From an uncultured SAR86 cluster bacterium (GTDB lineage Bacteria > Pseudomonadota > Gammaproteobacteria > Magnimaribacterales > Magnimaribacteraceae), in the NCBI GenBank assembly GCA_902542325.1, contig CACBUE010000003.1, positions 1 to 64,000 on the forward strand: DNA of 64,000 nt, written 5' to 3'. Under the pieces are notes generated by a model. That model worked only from the letters and a program-made list of their open reading frames with translations. It was not told where the DNA came from and ran no database searches. Below are positions 34,103 through 43,313 of the stretch, in pieces; the first letter of the stretch is position 1; each line of letters starts with the position of its first letter. Both the position numbers and the translations under genes were made by a program.

Positions 34103-35572
34103 ATGTTGCGTATCGTAAACCAAGCACTAACGTTCGATGACGTCCTCCTTGTGCCAGATCACTCAGATGTACTTCCAAAAGATGTTGATTTAAAAACACG
34201 CTTAACTCAAGAACTCAACTTAAATATACCCCTTCTTTCTGCTGCTATGGATACAGTGACTGAATCTCGTATGGGCATCGCATTAAGTGAATTGGGAGGA
34301 ATAGGTATTATCCATAAGAATCTTTCAATTGAAAACCAAGCCGCAGAGGTTAGAAAAGTCAAAAAATATGAAAGTGGAATTGTAAGAGATCCAATCACAA
34401 TAAGATCTGATAATAAGGTGGGTGAATTAATCCAGCTAACCAACGAATTGAATATTTCAGGTATGCCTGTAGTAGATGACGGAAAATTAGTTGGAATCGT
34501 TACTAGTAGAGATTTTAGATATCAAGAGCAGCATTCAGTTCAGGTATCTGAGATTATGACTCCTAAAGATAAATTAATTACAGCTAATGAAGGAGAAAGC
34601 CCTGACGTAATAAAAAGACTTTTGCAGGATAATAGGATAGAAAAAATTCTACTAGTCGATGACTCTTTTACTTTGACTGGCTTGGTTACCTTAAAAGATA
34701 TCAATAAATCTCTAGATTTTCCAAATGCAACTCGTGATGAGGAAGGTAGACTCCTTGCAGGAGCTGCAATAGGAACAAAACCAGATACATTAGAAAGATG
34801 CGAAGCATTAGTTGAAGCAGGAGTAGATGTTCTAGTTTTGGATAGTGCACATGGTCATTCAGAAGGTGTTTTAAATCAAATCAAAGCAGTAAAATCTACT
34901 TTTAAGGATTTACAAATAATCGGTGGCAACATCGCCACTGGTGAAGGAGCGCTAGCATTGGTAGAAGCAGGAGCTGATGCCGTAAAAGTAGGAATTGGTC
35001 CTGGGTCAATTTGCACGACAAGAATTGTTACTGGAGTTGGAGTGCCTCAGGTATCCGCAGTTGCAGAAGTAACACAGGCACTCAAGAAAAAAGATATACC
35101 AATCATTGCAGATGGTGGAATAAGATTTTCTGGAGATATAGCCAAAGCTATAGCTGCTGGAGGACATACAGTAATGCTGGGTAGCGTGCTTGCTGGCACT
35201 GAAGAAGCTCCAGGGGAATTAGAGTTATATCAAGGAAGAAGTTATAAATCATATAGAGGCATGGGTTCTATAGGAGCTATGTCAGGTGATCAAGGCTCCT
35301 CCGATCGTTATTTTCAAGACAGCGCCGGTGCCACTGAAAAATTAGTTCCTGAAGGAATCGAGGGGAGAGTTCCTTACAAAGGCTGGCTTGAAGCTGTAAT
35401 ACATCAAATGATTGGTGGTCTAAGGCAAAGTATGGGATATACAGGCTCGCACGATATACCATCAATGAGAACAAAAACTAAATTTGTTCAAATCACCTCT
35501 GCTGGAGTGAATGAAAGCCATGTTCATGATGTTAGTGTAACTAAAGAGGCACCTAACTATAGAATGAGCTAA
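34103..35572 (+). CDS. guaB: IMP dehydrogenase
   Basis: A 489-residue enzyme of standard length converting IMP to XMP with [21 protein letters not shown] begins the barrel, two CBS domains occupy about 95-205 (regulatory, ATP-binding), and the active-site loop [18 protein letters not shown] contains the catalytic Cys. [11 protein letters not shown] and the flap region follow. It is the first gene of the guaBA operon, 4 bases before guaA. Confidence 0.97.
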   Translation: MLRIVNQALTFDDVLLVPDHSDVLPKDVDLKTRLTQELNLNIPLLSAAMDTVTESRMGIALSELGGIGIIHKNLSIENQAAEVRKVKKYESGIVRDPITIRSDNKVGELIQLTNELNISGMPVVDDGKLVGIVTSRDFRYQEQHSVQVSEIMTPKDKLITANEGESPDVIKRLLQDNRIEKILLVDDSFTLTGLVTLKDINKSLDFPNATRDEEGRLLAGAAIGTKPDTLERCEALVEAGVDVLVLDSAHGHSEGVLNQIKAVKSTFKDLQIIGGNIATGEGALALVEAGADAVKVGIGPGSICTTRIVTGVGVPQVSAVAEVTQALKKKDIPIIADGGIRFSGDIAKAIAAGGHTVMLGSVLAGTEEAPGELELYQGRSYKSYRGMGSIGAMSGDQGSSDRYFQDSAGATEKLVPEGIEGRVPYKGWLEAVIHQMIGGLRQSMGYTGSHDIPSMRTKTKFVQITSAGVNESHVHDVSVTKEAPNYRMS

Positions 35573-35576
35573 TTTT

Positions 35577-37136
35577 ATGGCACAGAATATTCTTGCCGAT
35601 AAAATTTTAATAATTGACTTCGGTTCACAATACACACAGCTCATTGCCAGAAGAGTAAGAGAACTTGGAGTTTATTGTGAAATATATAACCACCGAGCCT
35701 CTCTCAAGGCTATTAAAGATTTCAATGCTAATGGCATTATTCTCTCGGGTGGACCGGAAACAGTAAAACAAAAAGGCTCCCCTAAGGTACACGATAAAGT
35801 TTTTGAGCTCGGTATTCCGCTTCTTGGGATCTGTTATGGGATGCAATCTATAGCTAAGCAACTGAAAGGAAAGGTTGAATTAGCCTATAAAAGAGAATTT
35901 GGCCATGCGGATTTATCTCTCAAGAGCCAAGGTTCAGGACTTTTTAAAGGTATCAATAAAAAGAAAATGAGTGTTTGGATGAGTCATGGAGACCATGTTT
36001 CCAAACTTCCTAAAGATTTTAAGGTTTGCGCAACAACCTACAACAGTCCTATAGCAGCCTTTCATCATCCAACAAAAAAGATATTCGGTCTTCAGTTTCA
36101 TCCTGAAGTAACGCACACACCTCAAGGTAAGAAGATATTGAAAAATTTTGTTAGAGATATATCAGGATGCAAAGGTTTGTGGAATTCTAAAAATATAATT
36201 GATCGAGCGGTAAGTGAAATAAGAGAGAAGGTAGGTGATCAAGAAGTTTTATTGGGTTTATCGGGAGGGGTGGATTCTGCTGTTGTTGCAGCATTACTCT
36301 CAAAAGCAATAGGTAATCAGTTAACCTGCATCTTTGTAGACAATGGACTCCTTCGGCTTAATGAAGGCGACCAAGTTATGGAAACTTTCAAAGGTAAATT
36401 TGGAATCAAAGTAAAAAGAGCTAATGCTGGTAATCAATTCCTTAGAGATTTGAAAGGAAAAAAAGATCCGGAGCTGAAACGTAAAGCTATTGGAAAAACT
36501 TTTATAGATGTCTTTCTTAAAGAGGCTAAAAGAAATACAAAAATTCAATGGTTAGCACAGGGGACAATTTATCCTGATGTTATCGAATCTGCTGGAACGA
36601 AGAATGGATCGGCGCATGTAATAAAATCTCATCACAATGTAGGAGGGCTGCCGAGCTATCTTAATCTCCCTGTGATAGAGCCCTTAAAGGACCTATTTAA
36701 AGATGAAGTCAGAAAGATGGGTTTAGAGCTTGGTTTACCAAAAGAGATATTATTTAGACACCCTTTTCCAGGTCCAGGTTTAGGTGTTCGAATTCTTGGT
36801 GAAATTAAAAGACCTTATATTAAAACCCTTCAATTAGCTGATGATATTTTTATAAGTGAGTTGGTTAAAGGTGGTTACTACGAGAAAGTTAGTCAAGCTT
36901 TTGCAGTATTTTTGCCGGTTAAATCTGTTGGAGTAGTAGGGGATGCAAGACGTTACGAATATGTCATTGCCCTAAGAGCAGTTGAAACTATAGATTTTAT
37001 GACTGCAAAGTCAGCCAAACTTCCCCATACTTTCTTAGAAAAGGTTTCTAATAGAATTATTAATGAAATTCCAGAAGTGTCTAGGGTAACCTATGATATT
37101 TCCAGCAAACCCCCAGCTACAATTGAGTGGGAGTAG
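35577..37136 (+). CDS. guaA: GMP synthase (glutamine-hydrolysing)
   Basis: A 519-residue two-domain enzyme. The N-terminal glutamine amidotransferase has GICYGMQ (nucleophile Cys) and [10 protein letters not shown] (catalytic His). The ATP-pyrophosphatase domain has [17 protein letters not shown] (P-loop), and the C-terminal dimerisation domain ends in PPATIEWE. It makes GMP from XMP. The last codons overlap an 11-base repeat that recurs 1.2 kb downstream, consistent with the 3' end being an integration site. Confidence 0.97.
   Translation: MAQNILADKILIIDFGSQYTQLIARRVRELGVYCEIYNHRASLKAIKDFNANGIILSGGPETVKQKGSPKVHDKVFELGIPLLGICYGMQSIAKQLKGKVELAYKREFGHADLSLKSQGSGLFKGINKKKMSVWMSHGDHVSKLPKDFKVCATTYNSPIAAFHHPTKKIFGLQFHPEVTHTPQGKKILKNFVRDISGCKGLWNSKNIIDRAVSEIREKVGDQEVLLGLSGGVDSAVVAALLSKAIGNQLTCIFVDNGLLRLNEGDQVMETFKGKFGIKVKRANAGNQFLRDLKGKKDPELKRKAIGKTFIDVFLKEAKRNTKIQWLAQGTIYPDVIESAGTKNGSAHVIKSHHNVGGLPSYLNLPVIEPLKDLFKDEVRKMGLELGLPKEILFRHPFPGPGLGVRILGEIKRPYIKTLQLADDIFISELVKGGYYEKVSQAFAVFLPVKSVGVVGDARRYEYVIALRAVETIDFMTAKSAKLPHTFLEKVSNRIINEIPEVSRVTYDISSKPPATIEWE
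37122..37132 (+). repeat. Left copy of an 11-base direct repeat at the guaA 3' end (candidate attL)
   Basis: ATTGAGTGGGA covers the codons for the last residues of GuaA (I-E-W-E). The same 11 bases recur at 38314-38324, and the similarity continues as ATTGAGTGGGA-R-TA-R through the stop codon. guaA 3' ends are known insertion sites for some integrases. Confidence 0.5.
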
Positions 37137-37318
37137 GAACATAGCTGTAAAGTGTTGATATTAGTGGGAAAAACGAGTTACACAACTGCTACACAAAATT
37201 ATTTAAACGTTGTAATCATAACGTTTCCAGTTAACTGTTAGACAAAAACTTAGACAAATAGGTAACTATTGTAGACAGTAATTATGACAGGAAGATTTAA
37301 ATTAGATTATATTTAAAA

Positions 37319-38074
37319 TTAAAACAAATCCTCTTCAGTTTGAGATCTTAACATTTGAGCTGTCACTTTAAACAACTCACACATTTCCATTTGCTCATAT
37401 CCAAAATTTGCCAACATCACTCTATAGTTTTTAATTTGTTTATTAGCATATTCCTTAGGAACCAGCCCTTTAGCGATGTAGTCTTTAATTTCTTTCTGAG
37501 CGTGGTCTTTTAAAAGTTTCTCATCTTGTGCGGAAAGCCAATAATTTTCCATACATTTTGCTGCTGCTACAATTGTAGCTGCATTATTTTCTACCGCAGT
37601 ATAATTCTTTTTCTTTTTATTCTCCTCTGCTTGAGCTGCTCTTCTTTTCGCTGCTGCTTCTTCTTCTCTCGCTTTCTTTTCTGCCGCAATTCTTTCTCTC
37701 TCTTCTTCTTGTGCTTTTCTTTCTTCAGGAGAAATAGATGCGTCTGCTAGTTCTTTTTCAGCTTCATTTCTATCTAAGTAAACCAAATGCCTTCTTGGCT
37801 TAGGAACTCTACTCCAACCTCTATTGGTTGATGCAATTGTTCCATCTGCATTGATCCAGTAAAAAGTATCTGAATAAACCGCCTCTCCATTTGCAATCCT
37901 TTTTCCTAAAGGAGAATATTCAGGCAAAGTGAGTTCTATCTCTGACACTACACTTTCTTGCACAGTATTTAAATCTTCTAAACCTTTCTTTAACTCATCA
38001 AAAGGACCACTTTGGGCATTAAAAGATAAGGTTAATAAAAATAACCCAATAAAAAAACAACTGAATTTACGCAT
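37319..38074 (-). CDS. Secreted coiled-coil protein of unknown function
   Basis: A 251-residue protein from ATG at 38074 (the GTG upstream lies in the Shine-Dalgarno GGAGGA). A Sec signal peptide (MRKFSCFFIGLFLLTLSFNAQS) precedes a mature part with a WINADGTIASTNRGW stretch, an Ala/Glu/Lys-rich coiled coil (about 115-160) and a helical C-terminus containing two Cys. It resembles no family I recognise. It is the only gene between the two copies of the guaA-end repeat, so it may be cargo of a former integrated element. Confidence 0.75.
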   Translation of the reverse strand: MRKFSCFFIGLFLLTLSFNAQSGPFDELKKGLEDLNTVQESVVSEIELTLPEYSPLGKRIANGEAVYSDTFYWINADGTIASTNRGWSRVPKPRRHLVYLDRNEAEKELADASISPEERKAQEEERERIAAEKKAREEEAAAKRRAAQAEENKKKKNYTAVENNAATIVAAAKCMENYWLSAQDEKLLKDHAQKEIKDYIAKGLVPKEYANKQIKNYRVMLANFGYEQMEMCELFKVTAQMLRSQTEEDLF

Positions 38075-38086
38075 AGATTCCTCCAC

Positions 38087-38345
38087 TATAAATTATCTCT
38101 AATTTACTTAAATTATAGATTTATAGCAAATTAAATGGGAACAAAACAAAACATATATCGGTAAGAATTACAGAAGAAGTTAAGCAACAATTAGTAAATG
38201 AACAAAAAAGCAAAATGTGACTATAAGTAACTGATAAAGTGGAGTAGGGGTTAGATGTAATAGAGTGTGATAAAGGAGTTTATGTTTTTAAAGGACTTTT
38301 TAGTAAGGTTATTATTGAGTGGGAATAAAGCATAAAAAGTGAATT
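38087..38345. other. AT-rich non-coding stretch with a possible RHH-like remnant
   Basis: No intact gene. In the plus strand 38152-38220 reads HISVRITEEVKQQLVNEQ and a few more residues to a stop, resembling a ribbon-helix-helix start (as in antitoxins), but without an in-frame start codon. With the right-hand copy of the guaA-end repeat at 38314 this fits a decayed mobile element; the RHH reading is weak. Confidence 0.35.
38314..38324 (+). repeat. Right copy of the guaA-end direct repeat (candidate attR)
   Basis: Exact repeat of 37122-37132. In frame it reads I-E-W-E then TAA, i.e. it reproduces the C-terminal four residues and stop of GuaA, the expected signature of a site that restores or donates a gene end on integration. 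Confidence 0.5.
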
Positions 38346-38993
38346 ATGAATAAAGAGAATATTGATATCATCAAAGCAGAGGGTGAACTCGTAGAATTAT
38401 ATGCCGATGAAATACCTGAATTAGCATGGTCAACTGGACCAGCATCTTACGAATACTATATGAAACGTCGATCTCTGTTTGATGCCTGGGTACAACGCTT
38501 ATGGCGAGCCCCAGGTACAATTTTTAGTTCAGACTCGGCAACATTGAGCATTGAAGAAGGTAAATTACTTGGAGTTGCAATTGCTTTTAATGGAGGTAAA
38601 TACAGAGAACGCATCAGGGCAGGAGGACCTTTATGGGAAGAAATGTTAAAAGCTGATGAAGTTACTACTGAAGAGATAGCCGGTGTTACCGAAAGGGCAA
38701 AATTAGCCAGTTGGTTAAATCCTGTAATCTATTCTAATACCTTTTATGTTCATGCCTTAGCAGTAAAACCAGAAGCGAGAGGTAAAGGAGTAGGTTACTC
38801 AATGATGGAGTACTTATTTGAGGAAGCTAAAGAGCTTGGCTATCAAGAATTTCAACTTGATGTTCTATCCGATAACCCCGCCGTGGGATTCTATCGTTCC
38901 CTTGGTTTAGAAGTACTTGCTGAAACGAAGGCTCCAAAACCAGCTGAATTTGGAGTGCCAATAGAATTTAGGATGGGTAAACTTCTTAACTAA
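38346..38993 (+). CDS. GNAT-family N-acetyltransferase
   Basis: A 215-residue acetyltransferase. FYVHALAVKPEARGKGVGYSMMEYLFEEAKELG forms strand 4 and the acetyl-CoA pyrophosphate loop (ARGKGVG), and QLDVLSDNPAVGFYRSLGLEVL the C-terminal part, all strongly GNAT. Substrate unknown. It starts 21 bases after the candidate attR and ends about 70 bases before the convergent IspZ-like gene. Confidence 0.9.
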   Translation: MNKENIDIIKAEGELVELYADEIPELAWSTGPASYEYYMKRRSLFDAWVQRLWRAPGTIFSSDSATLSIEEGKLLGVAIAFNGGKYRERIRAGGPLWEEMLKADEVTTEEIAGVTERAKLASWLNPVIYSNTFYVHALAVKPEARGKGVGYSMMEYLFEEAKELGYQEFQLDVLSDNPAVGFYRSLGLEVLAETKAPKPAEFGVPIEFRMGKLLN

Positions 38994-39063
38994 AAAAACG
39001 AGATCCAGAGTTTAAAGGCTCGTGAAGTGTATATTTTAAATAAGAGTAACTAGGAATCTTAAA

Positions 39064-39966
39064 TTACTTACTTTTCTTACGCGACCATCTGAGAACCAAT
39101 AAAAATAATACGATGAATATAGGAAAATCTAGAAAGGTGGTATAAGTCAGCCAAAAGTCCTCCGAGAAATTTTCTGCTACGAAATAGTTACTCAAAGCAC
39201 CAAAAACACCTGTGAAACTCATCCCTATGGCAAGCCTATTTTGATGGAGCGCTCCTCCTGGTATATAACGCTCGAACCTAGCACCGAAGTAAGTTCCTTG
39301 CCTGAACACCCCATCAAGAAAAAATACCAATGCTATCATTAGTCCAAGCAAGGTTCCTTTCATTTGTACCCAGTATTCGTCTTGTAAAATCAGAGAGAAA
39401 ATACCTGATATGAGTAACATGATTGTGCCAAAAACTGCGAAGCCGCCCAAAAGGTCAACCTTAACAAACCGTTGCAATAGAATAAGGCTTAAACCTGCAA
39501 CTACACCCACCATTGTTGCAAAAACTAAATCCCCTGTGATTTTCCCAACTACAAAAAATAAAGCTCCTAATCCTAGATCTGCATAAACAGAATACTTATT
39601 TTCTCTCCATTTATTCTTTTGGTTTATATCTGAATTTTCCCCTAAAATTTTCTTAACTAATTTTTCGCCATAGCGAACATCCTTACCAGGGTGACTTTCA
39701 TATACCATCTGCCCATCTTCAATTACAGCGATACCAGTATTCCACGAATTAAAATAGCCAGACTCAACATGAGCTTCTGATTTATCCAATGCATCTAGAG
39801 AATGAATGAAAGTAGTAGTTCCTTCCATATAACTCATTGACTGCTCATCCATGAGTCTTTCATTTACATATAAGCTTGAAGTGACTTTGCTGAATGTTAA
39901 AGTCACCTTGACTAGACATTCATATCCACGAAAGTTAAAAGGTCTAAAATAACTCCAAATTTTCAT
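39064..39966 (-). CDS. YciB/IspZ-like septation membrane protein with N-terminal extra domain
   Basis: A 300-residue protein; ordinary YciB is about 180. Residues ~125-300 match the YciB pattern: LVFATMVGVVAGLSLI, LQDEYWVQMKGTLLGLMIALVFFLDG (with the family's acidic-Lys loop) and the NRLAIGMSFTGVFGALSNYFVAENFSEDFWL stretch, with about five membrane helices. The first ~120 residues are soluble and unlike YciB, with beta-like character and INSWNTGIAVIEDGQMV-like strands. YciB is an inner-membrane protein linked to septation and envelope synthesis. TATAAT on the minus strand (about 39978-39983) lies 14 bases before the ATG. The MAPEG gene is upstream. Confidence 0.75.
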   Translation of the reverse strand: MKIWSYFRPFNFRGYECLVKVTLTFSKVTSSLYVNERLMDEQSMSYMEGTTTFIHSLDALDKSEAHVESGYFNSWNTGIAVIEDGQMVYESHPGKDVRYGEKLVKKILGENSDINQKNKWRENKYSVYADLGLGALFFVVGKITGDLVFATMVGVVAGLSLILLQRFVKVDLLGGFAVFGTIMLLISGIFSLILQDEYWVQMKGTLLGLMIALVFFLDGVFRQGTYFGARFERYIPGGALHQNRLAIGMSFTGVFGALSNYFVAENFSEDFWLTYTTFLDFPIFIVLFLLVLRWSRKKSK

Positions 39967-39981
39967 CTAGAGTAGAACAAA

Positions 39982-40383
39982 TTATAGGAGTTGAGAAAAT
40001 GTCATATAGGCAATAATTAACCAACCAATTGCAAAAATAGCAAATCTTAGTAAGACAATATTTATAGTAAGCTGAACAAGTGAATGTAATATTCTTATTA
40101 TGACGAATGCCCATGCTAATTGAACCATCAAAGGTTCAATGTTATTGATTAGTGCAATCGATAAAGTAACAACATAAAAAGCTACGGGTTGTTCAAAAAG
40201 ATGATTATAGTTATCTGAAGTTCTCTCAACCCAAGCAGGCATCAATCCTTTTAAATCTTTTGTGTGAGCTGCATCTTGCGGATCTTTAGTAAATTTTACC
40301 CTGCCATAGGCCATGATTGCGGTAATAGCAAAGGTCCATAATACTAATATAAATACTGGTGTTAAAAGTGCCGTTTGATTCAT
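39982..40383 (-). CDS. MAPEG-family membrane protein
   Basis: A 133-residue membrane protein with four helices. WVERTSDNYNHLFEQPVAFYVVTL carries the MAPEG signature (E-R-x-x-x-N-x-x-E), and a last helix pair follows. MAPEG proteins include glutathione-dependent enzymes such as microsomal GST; bacterial members are mostly uncharacterised. It is 15 bases upstream of the YciB-like gene and probably cotranscribed. Confidence 0.9.
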   Translation of the reverse strand: MNQTALLTPVFILVLWTFAITAIMAYGRVKFTKDPQDAAHTKDLKGLMPAWVERTSDNYNHLFEQPVAFYVVTLSIALINNIEPLMVQLAWAFVIIRILHSLVQLTINIVLLRFAIFAIGWLIIAYMTFSQLL

Positions 40384-40508
40384 AACCTCTCCATTTACTC
40401 AATCATTGTATGTTAATTTTAAATTCAAGTTTATTTATTAAGCCACATTTAGTGAGTGATAATAAAAAAAGTTACAATAAATTTTATTCATAATATAAGG
40501 AGAAAAAA

Positions 40509-40931
40509 ATGAAGAAATATATTTTTGCTTTAACTCTAATGTTTGCAGTTTCTGCACATTCATTTGAAGTTACTGGTGATAGTTTCACTGGAAAATGGAA
40601 CATTGATTCAATTACTGTTGGTAAACTAGAAAGTACCATAAATTTATCCAGTCCAGATACAGATATTGGTCAATACGGAAAAGTCTATCTTTCATATACT
40701 TTGACATCTAATCCGAATATTCCAAATTCGGGAACATGGATCGGTTATGGGAGAGGAATTAGCCCAGATGGTGTTCTATCGAGAGGTGATTTAATGGGTG
40801 TTTGGACTATGGATGGCACGAAAATAAACATTAAGTCAGTCGATAGTGTAACTGATGGTATAAATTTTCTAAGTGGAACTATTGATTTAATTGCAGGTGA
40901 AGCAGTAGCAGAAGTATTTAAAGTAGAGTAA
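40509..40931 (+). CDS. Secreted protein of unknown function
   Basis: A 140-residue protein with a Sec signal peptide (MKKYIFALTLMFAVSAHS) and a mature part rich in Gly, Ser, Thr and beta-strand-like sequence (TWIGYGRGISPDGVLSRGDLMGVWTMDG). No cysteines and no recognised domain. AAGGAGA just before ATG 40509 is a strong ribosome site, and a bidirectional terminator follows, so it is probably a single-gene transcript. Confidence 0.8.
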   Translation: MKKYIFALTLMFAVSAHSFEVTGDSFTGKWNIDSITVGKLESTINLSSPDTDIGQYGKVYLSYTLTSNPNIPNSGTWIGYGRGISPDGVLSRGDLMGVWTMDGTKINIKSVDSVTDGINFLSGTIDLIAGEAVAEVFKVE

Positions 40932-40940
40932 ATGCTTCGT

Positions 40941-40973
40941 AAGCATAAAAGCGGCAAGGCCGCTTTTATGCTT
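40941..40973. terminator. Bidirectional terminator hairpin
   Basis: AAGCATAAAAGCGGC (40941-40955) and GCCGCTTTTATGCTT (40959-40973) pair perfectly over 15 bp around loop AAG. Each arm has a T- or A-rich half that serves as the tract on the opposite strand. It sits between two convergent genes and overlaps the stop codon of the minus-strand gene. Confidence 0.85.
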
Positions 40974-41709
40974 ATACTTCAAAATCTTTTGAATTTTTTA
41001 GCATATAAGCAGGACCATGGGCTAAATTAATGGCTGCATTTTCACCATATAACATTTCCTTTTGATGGCCAAAGTTTTTTCTATTATTCGCAAGGGGAGA
41101 TAATTCTTTAGCTTTTATCAAGGCTACATTAGAAAGCTCTTCAAATGAGCTCACCCCTTGAATAATTCCAGCTTTAAGAGCATCAGTACCAGTCCATCGT
41201 TTAGATAATTGAACAGTTTCAAAGAAAGCATTTGCAGGAATTTTATGCTTAAACAACGCTAGCTCCGGCCTTGGAATTGGTAGACCTAGTTGCATTTCAT
41301 TGGCACATAAAAATCCTCTATCCTCTCTCATAATCCTGAAGTCATGAGAAAGGGCAAACATAAAACCAGCACCGAAAGTATGTCCATTGAGAGCACATAC
41401 GGTTGGAATTGGTAATGTAATAAACCTTCCCATTAAATACATGAATTCTTTGCCGAAAACTTCTCTATCACCTCCACCTGGATGATCTTCGGGAGCTTGC
41501 ATCCACTCTAGATCTAGTCCATTTGAAAAAAACTTTGAATCAGTAGAAGATGTAATTAATGCTCCTTGACCTTCATCATCTTCAATTGTGTCTAAAGCTT
41601 TAGCAATTTCTCTTACGAATGTCGTATTCCAACGATTCTCCCCAGCATCCAATGTTAAAAAATAAATAGACTCTTTTTTTTCTAGTTTTATCACAATATT
41701 TCCCTGCAA
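40972..41709 (-). CDS. Enoyl-CoA hydratase/isomerase family protein
   Basis: A 245-residue crotonase-fold protein. SSTDSKFFSNGLDLEWMQA supplies the first oxyanion Gly region, NGHTFGAGFMFALSHDFRIMRED the second, and ANEMQLGLPIPRPELALF follows. The catalytic glutamates of classic enoyl-CoA hydratase are not both apparent (FLCANEMQLG has one), so an isomerase of the PECI/ECI type is likely. Its stop lies in the terminator. Confidence 0.88.
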   Translation of the reverse strand: MQGNIVIKLEKKESIYFLTLDAGENRWNTTFVREIAKALDTIEDDEGQGALITSSTDSKFFSNGLDLEWMQAPEDHPGGGDREVFGKEFMYLMGRFITLPIPTVCALNGHTFGAGFMFALSHDFRIMREDRGFLCANEMQLGLPIPRPELALFKHKIPANAFFETVQLSKRWTGTDALKAGIIQGVSSFEELSNVALIKAKELSPLANNRKNFGHQKEMLYGENAAINLAHGPAYMLKNSKDFEV

Positions 41710-41794
41710 AGTTTAAAGATCAAAACACTATACATAAAAAAATGATTGAAACTACAGACAAACTTTTGCTAGATACTTTAATATCTATAACTTC

Positions 41795-42178
41795 ATGACT
41801 ATAAAAAAATTTAAGACAATTTATTTTATCTACAATGCTGATGGCGGATTGTTGAACGAAATCAAATATTGGATCAATAAGAATCTTTTAAAAAAAAAGA
41901 CTTCGTGTGAATTATGCGATATTTCTCATAGCAAGATCTTCGTGAGATCTGAATGGTTACAATTTATAAAAGAACTAAAAAAAGAATACAAAGTAGAGGT
42001 CTTACATCGAAATGAAATTCCAGGAAGAATTTTAAAAAAAAATTATGCATTTCCTTGTGTCATTGGAGAGACAGAACATGATCTTATAGAAATCATCGAT
42101 AGTATTTCTTTTAGTGGTTTTAGAAAAACCGAAGGTGTGAAAGAATTACATGAAAAGCTTTCTGAGAAAGTTACATAA
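41795..42178 (+). CDS. Conserved-looking protein of unknown function with CxxC
   Basis: A 127-residue protein: IYFIYNADGGLLNEIKYWINKNL, then SCELCDISHSKIFVRSEWLQFI with a C-x-x-C, a coiled region, and FPCVIGETEHDLIEIIDS. The pattern strand-helix-CxxC is thioredoxin-like or metal-binding, but I do not recognise the family. It starts at ATG 41795 with no Shine-Dalgarno and lies before the YdjM-like gene. Confidence 0.7.
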   Translation: MTIKKFKTIYFIYNADGGLLNEIKYWINKNLLKKKTSCELCDISHSKIFVRSEWLQFIKELKKEYKVEVLHRNEIPGRILKKNYAFPCVIGETEHDLIEIIDSISFSGFRKTEGVKELHEKLSEKVT

Positions 42179-42243
42179 CTCTAAGAGGCTTTACAACTTC
42201 ACATAAATATAATTTTAAACACAATCTATCTCTATCTAAAAAA

Positions 42244-43254
42244 ATGGATCCACTAACTCAAGGAACAGTAGGTGCAGCTTTCTCACAGTCGTCTGCGGAT
42301 AAAAAAAATATATTTAAGATTAGTATTATTGGTTTTCTTGCAGGATTGGCCCCTGATTTAGATGTCTTGATTCAATCATCAACTGACCCAATTCTGTTTC
42401 TTGAATACCATAGGCAGTTCTCTCACTCACTTTTTTTTATCCCATTTGGATCTTTAATTGTTGCAGCACTTATTTTTCCTTTATTCAAAAAATCCATGAG
42501 CTTTAAGACTATCTATATAGCAAGTTTCTTAGGTTATGCGACCCACGGATTACTTGATGCATGCACTTCCTATGGAACTTTACTTTTTTGGCCTTTCACA
42601 GATGAGAGAGTGACTTGGAATAATATATCTATAGTTGACCCTATCTTTACGATTCCTGTTTTAATTCTTATTGGGATTGCAATAAAAACCAAAAGAAAAA
42701 TATTTAGCTTTTTTTCAATTGGGTGGATTATTTTTTATCTTTCCTTAGGCTTTATTCAATATGAAAGAGCATTGTCGACGGCGAATGATCTTGCCGAGTC
42801 AAGAGGGCATAATCCTCAGCGCCTTACACTTAAACCCTCTTTTGGAAATTTAATTTTGTGGAAATCTATTTATGAATACGAACAGACTTTTTATGTTGAT
42901 GCAATTAGGACAGTTCAATCGTCTACTGTGTGTTTAGGAGAGAGTATCAAGATTTTTGACTATCAGGAACATCTACCTGATCTTGATAAGGAGAGTCAGC
43001 AGGCTTTAGACATTGAAAGGTTTAGATGGTTCTCTCAGGACTATTTAGGCTTTGATGAAGAAAAAAGTCTTGTAACAGATGTTCGCTACTCAATGCTACC
43101 AAATCAAATCGAGCCAATGTGGGGGCTAGTAATTGATGACCTGCGAGATACAAATGAACACGCAATTTGGTGGACGGGTCGAGACGTAGATGAAAGTCAG
43201 TGGAATTTATTCGTTAAGATGCTTGGCGGTAAAGAGTGCAAAGTTCGATCTTGA
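42244..43254 (+). CDS. YdjM-family membrane-bound metal-dependent hydrolase
   Basis: A 336-residue protein starting MDPLTQGTVGAAFSQS, typical of the YdjM/DUF457 family (LexA-regulated in E. coli). GLAPDLDVLIQ supplies an Asp, HRQFSHSLFFIPFG metal-binding His, and THGLLDACTSYGT the second His pair. Six or so hydrophobic segments place it in the inner membrane, and a long C-terminal soluble part follows. The reaction is unknown. Confidence 0.88.
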   Translation: MDPLTQGTVGAAFSQSSADKKNIFKISIIGFLAGLAPDLDVLIQSSTDPILFLEYHRQFSHSLFFIPFGSLIVAALIFPLFKKSMSFKTIYIASFLGYATHGLLDACTSYGTLLFWPFTDERVTWNNISIVDPIFTIPVLILIGIAIKTKRKIFSFFSIGWIIFYLSLGFIQYERALSTANDLAESRGHNPQRLTLKPSFGNLILWKSIYEYEQTFYVDAIRTVQSSTVCLGESIKIFDYQEHLPDLDKESQQALDIERFRWFSQDYLGFDEEKSLVTDVRYSMLPNQIEPMWGLVIDDLRDTNEHAIWWTGRDVDESQWNLFVKMLGGKECKVRS

Positions 43255-43313
43255 CAATAGAGATGAAGACGAGGTTCAAGGAGGATATACTTCAATGACA
43301 AAGAAGGGCGTTT

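Noticed and set aside
37205-37240. AACGTT palindromes and TAGACA repeats after guaA as regulatory sites
   Set aside because: Short matches in AT-rich DNA with no clear link to a gene start; they may be part of the decayed element.
38152-38220. An intact ribbon-helix-helix antitoxin gene
   Set aside because: No start codon in frame and only about 22 residues; kept only as a possible remnant.
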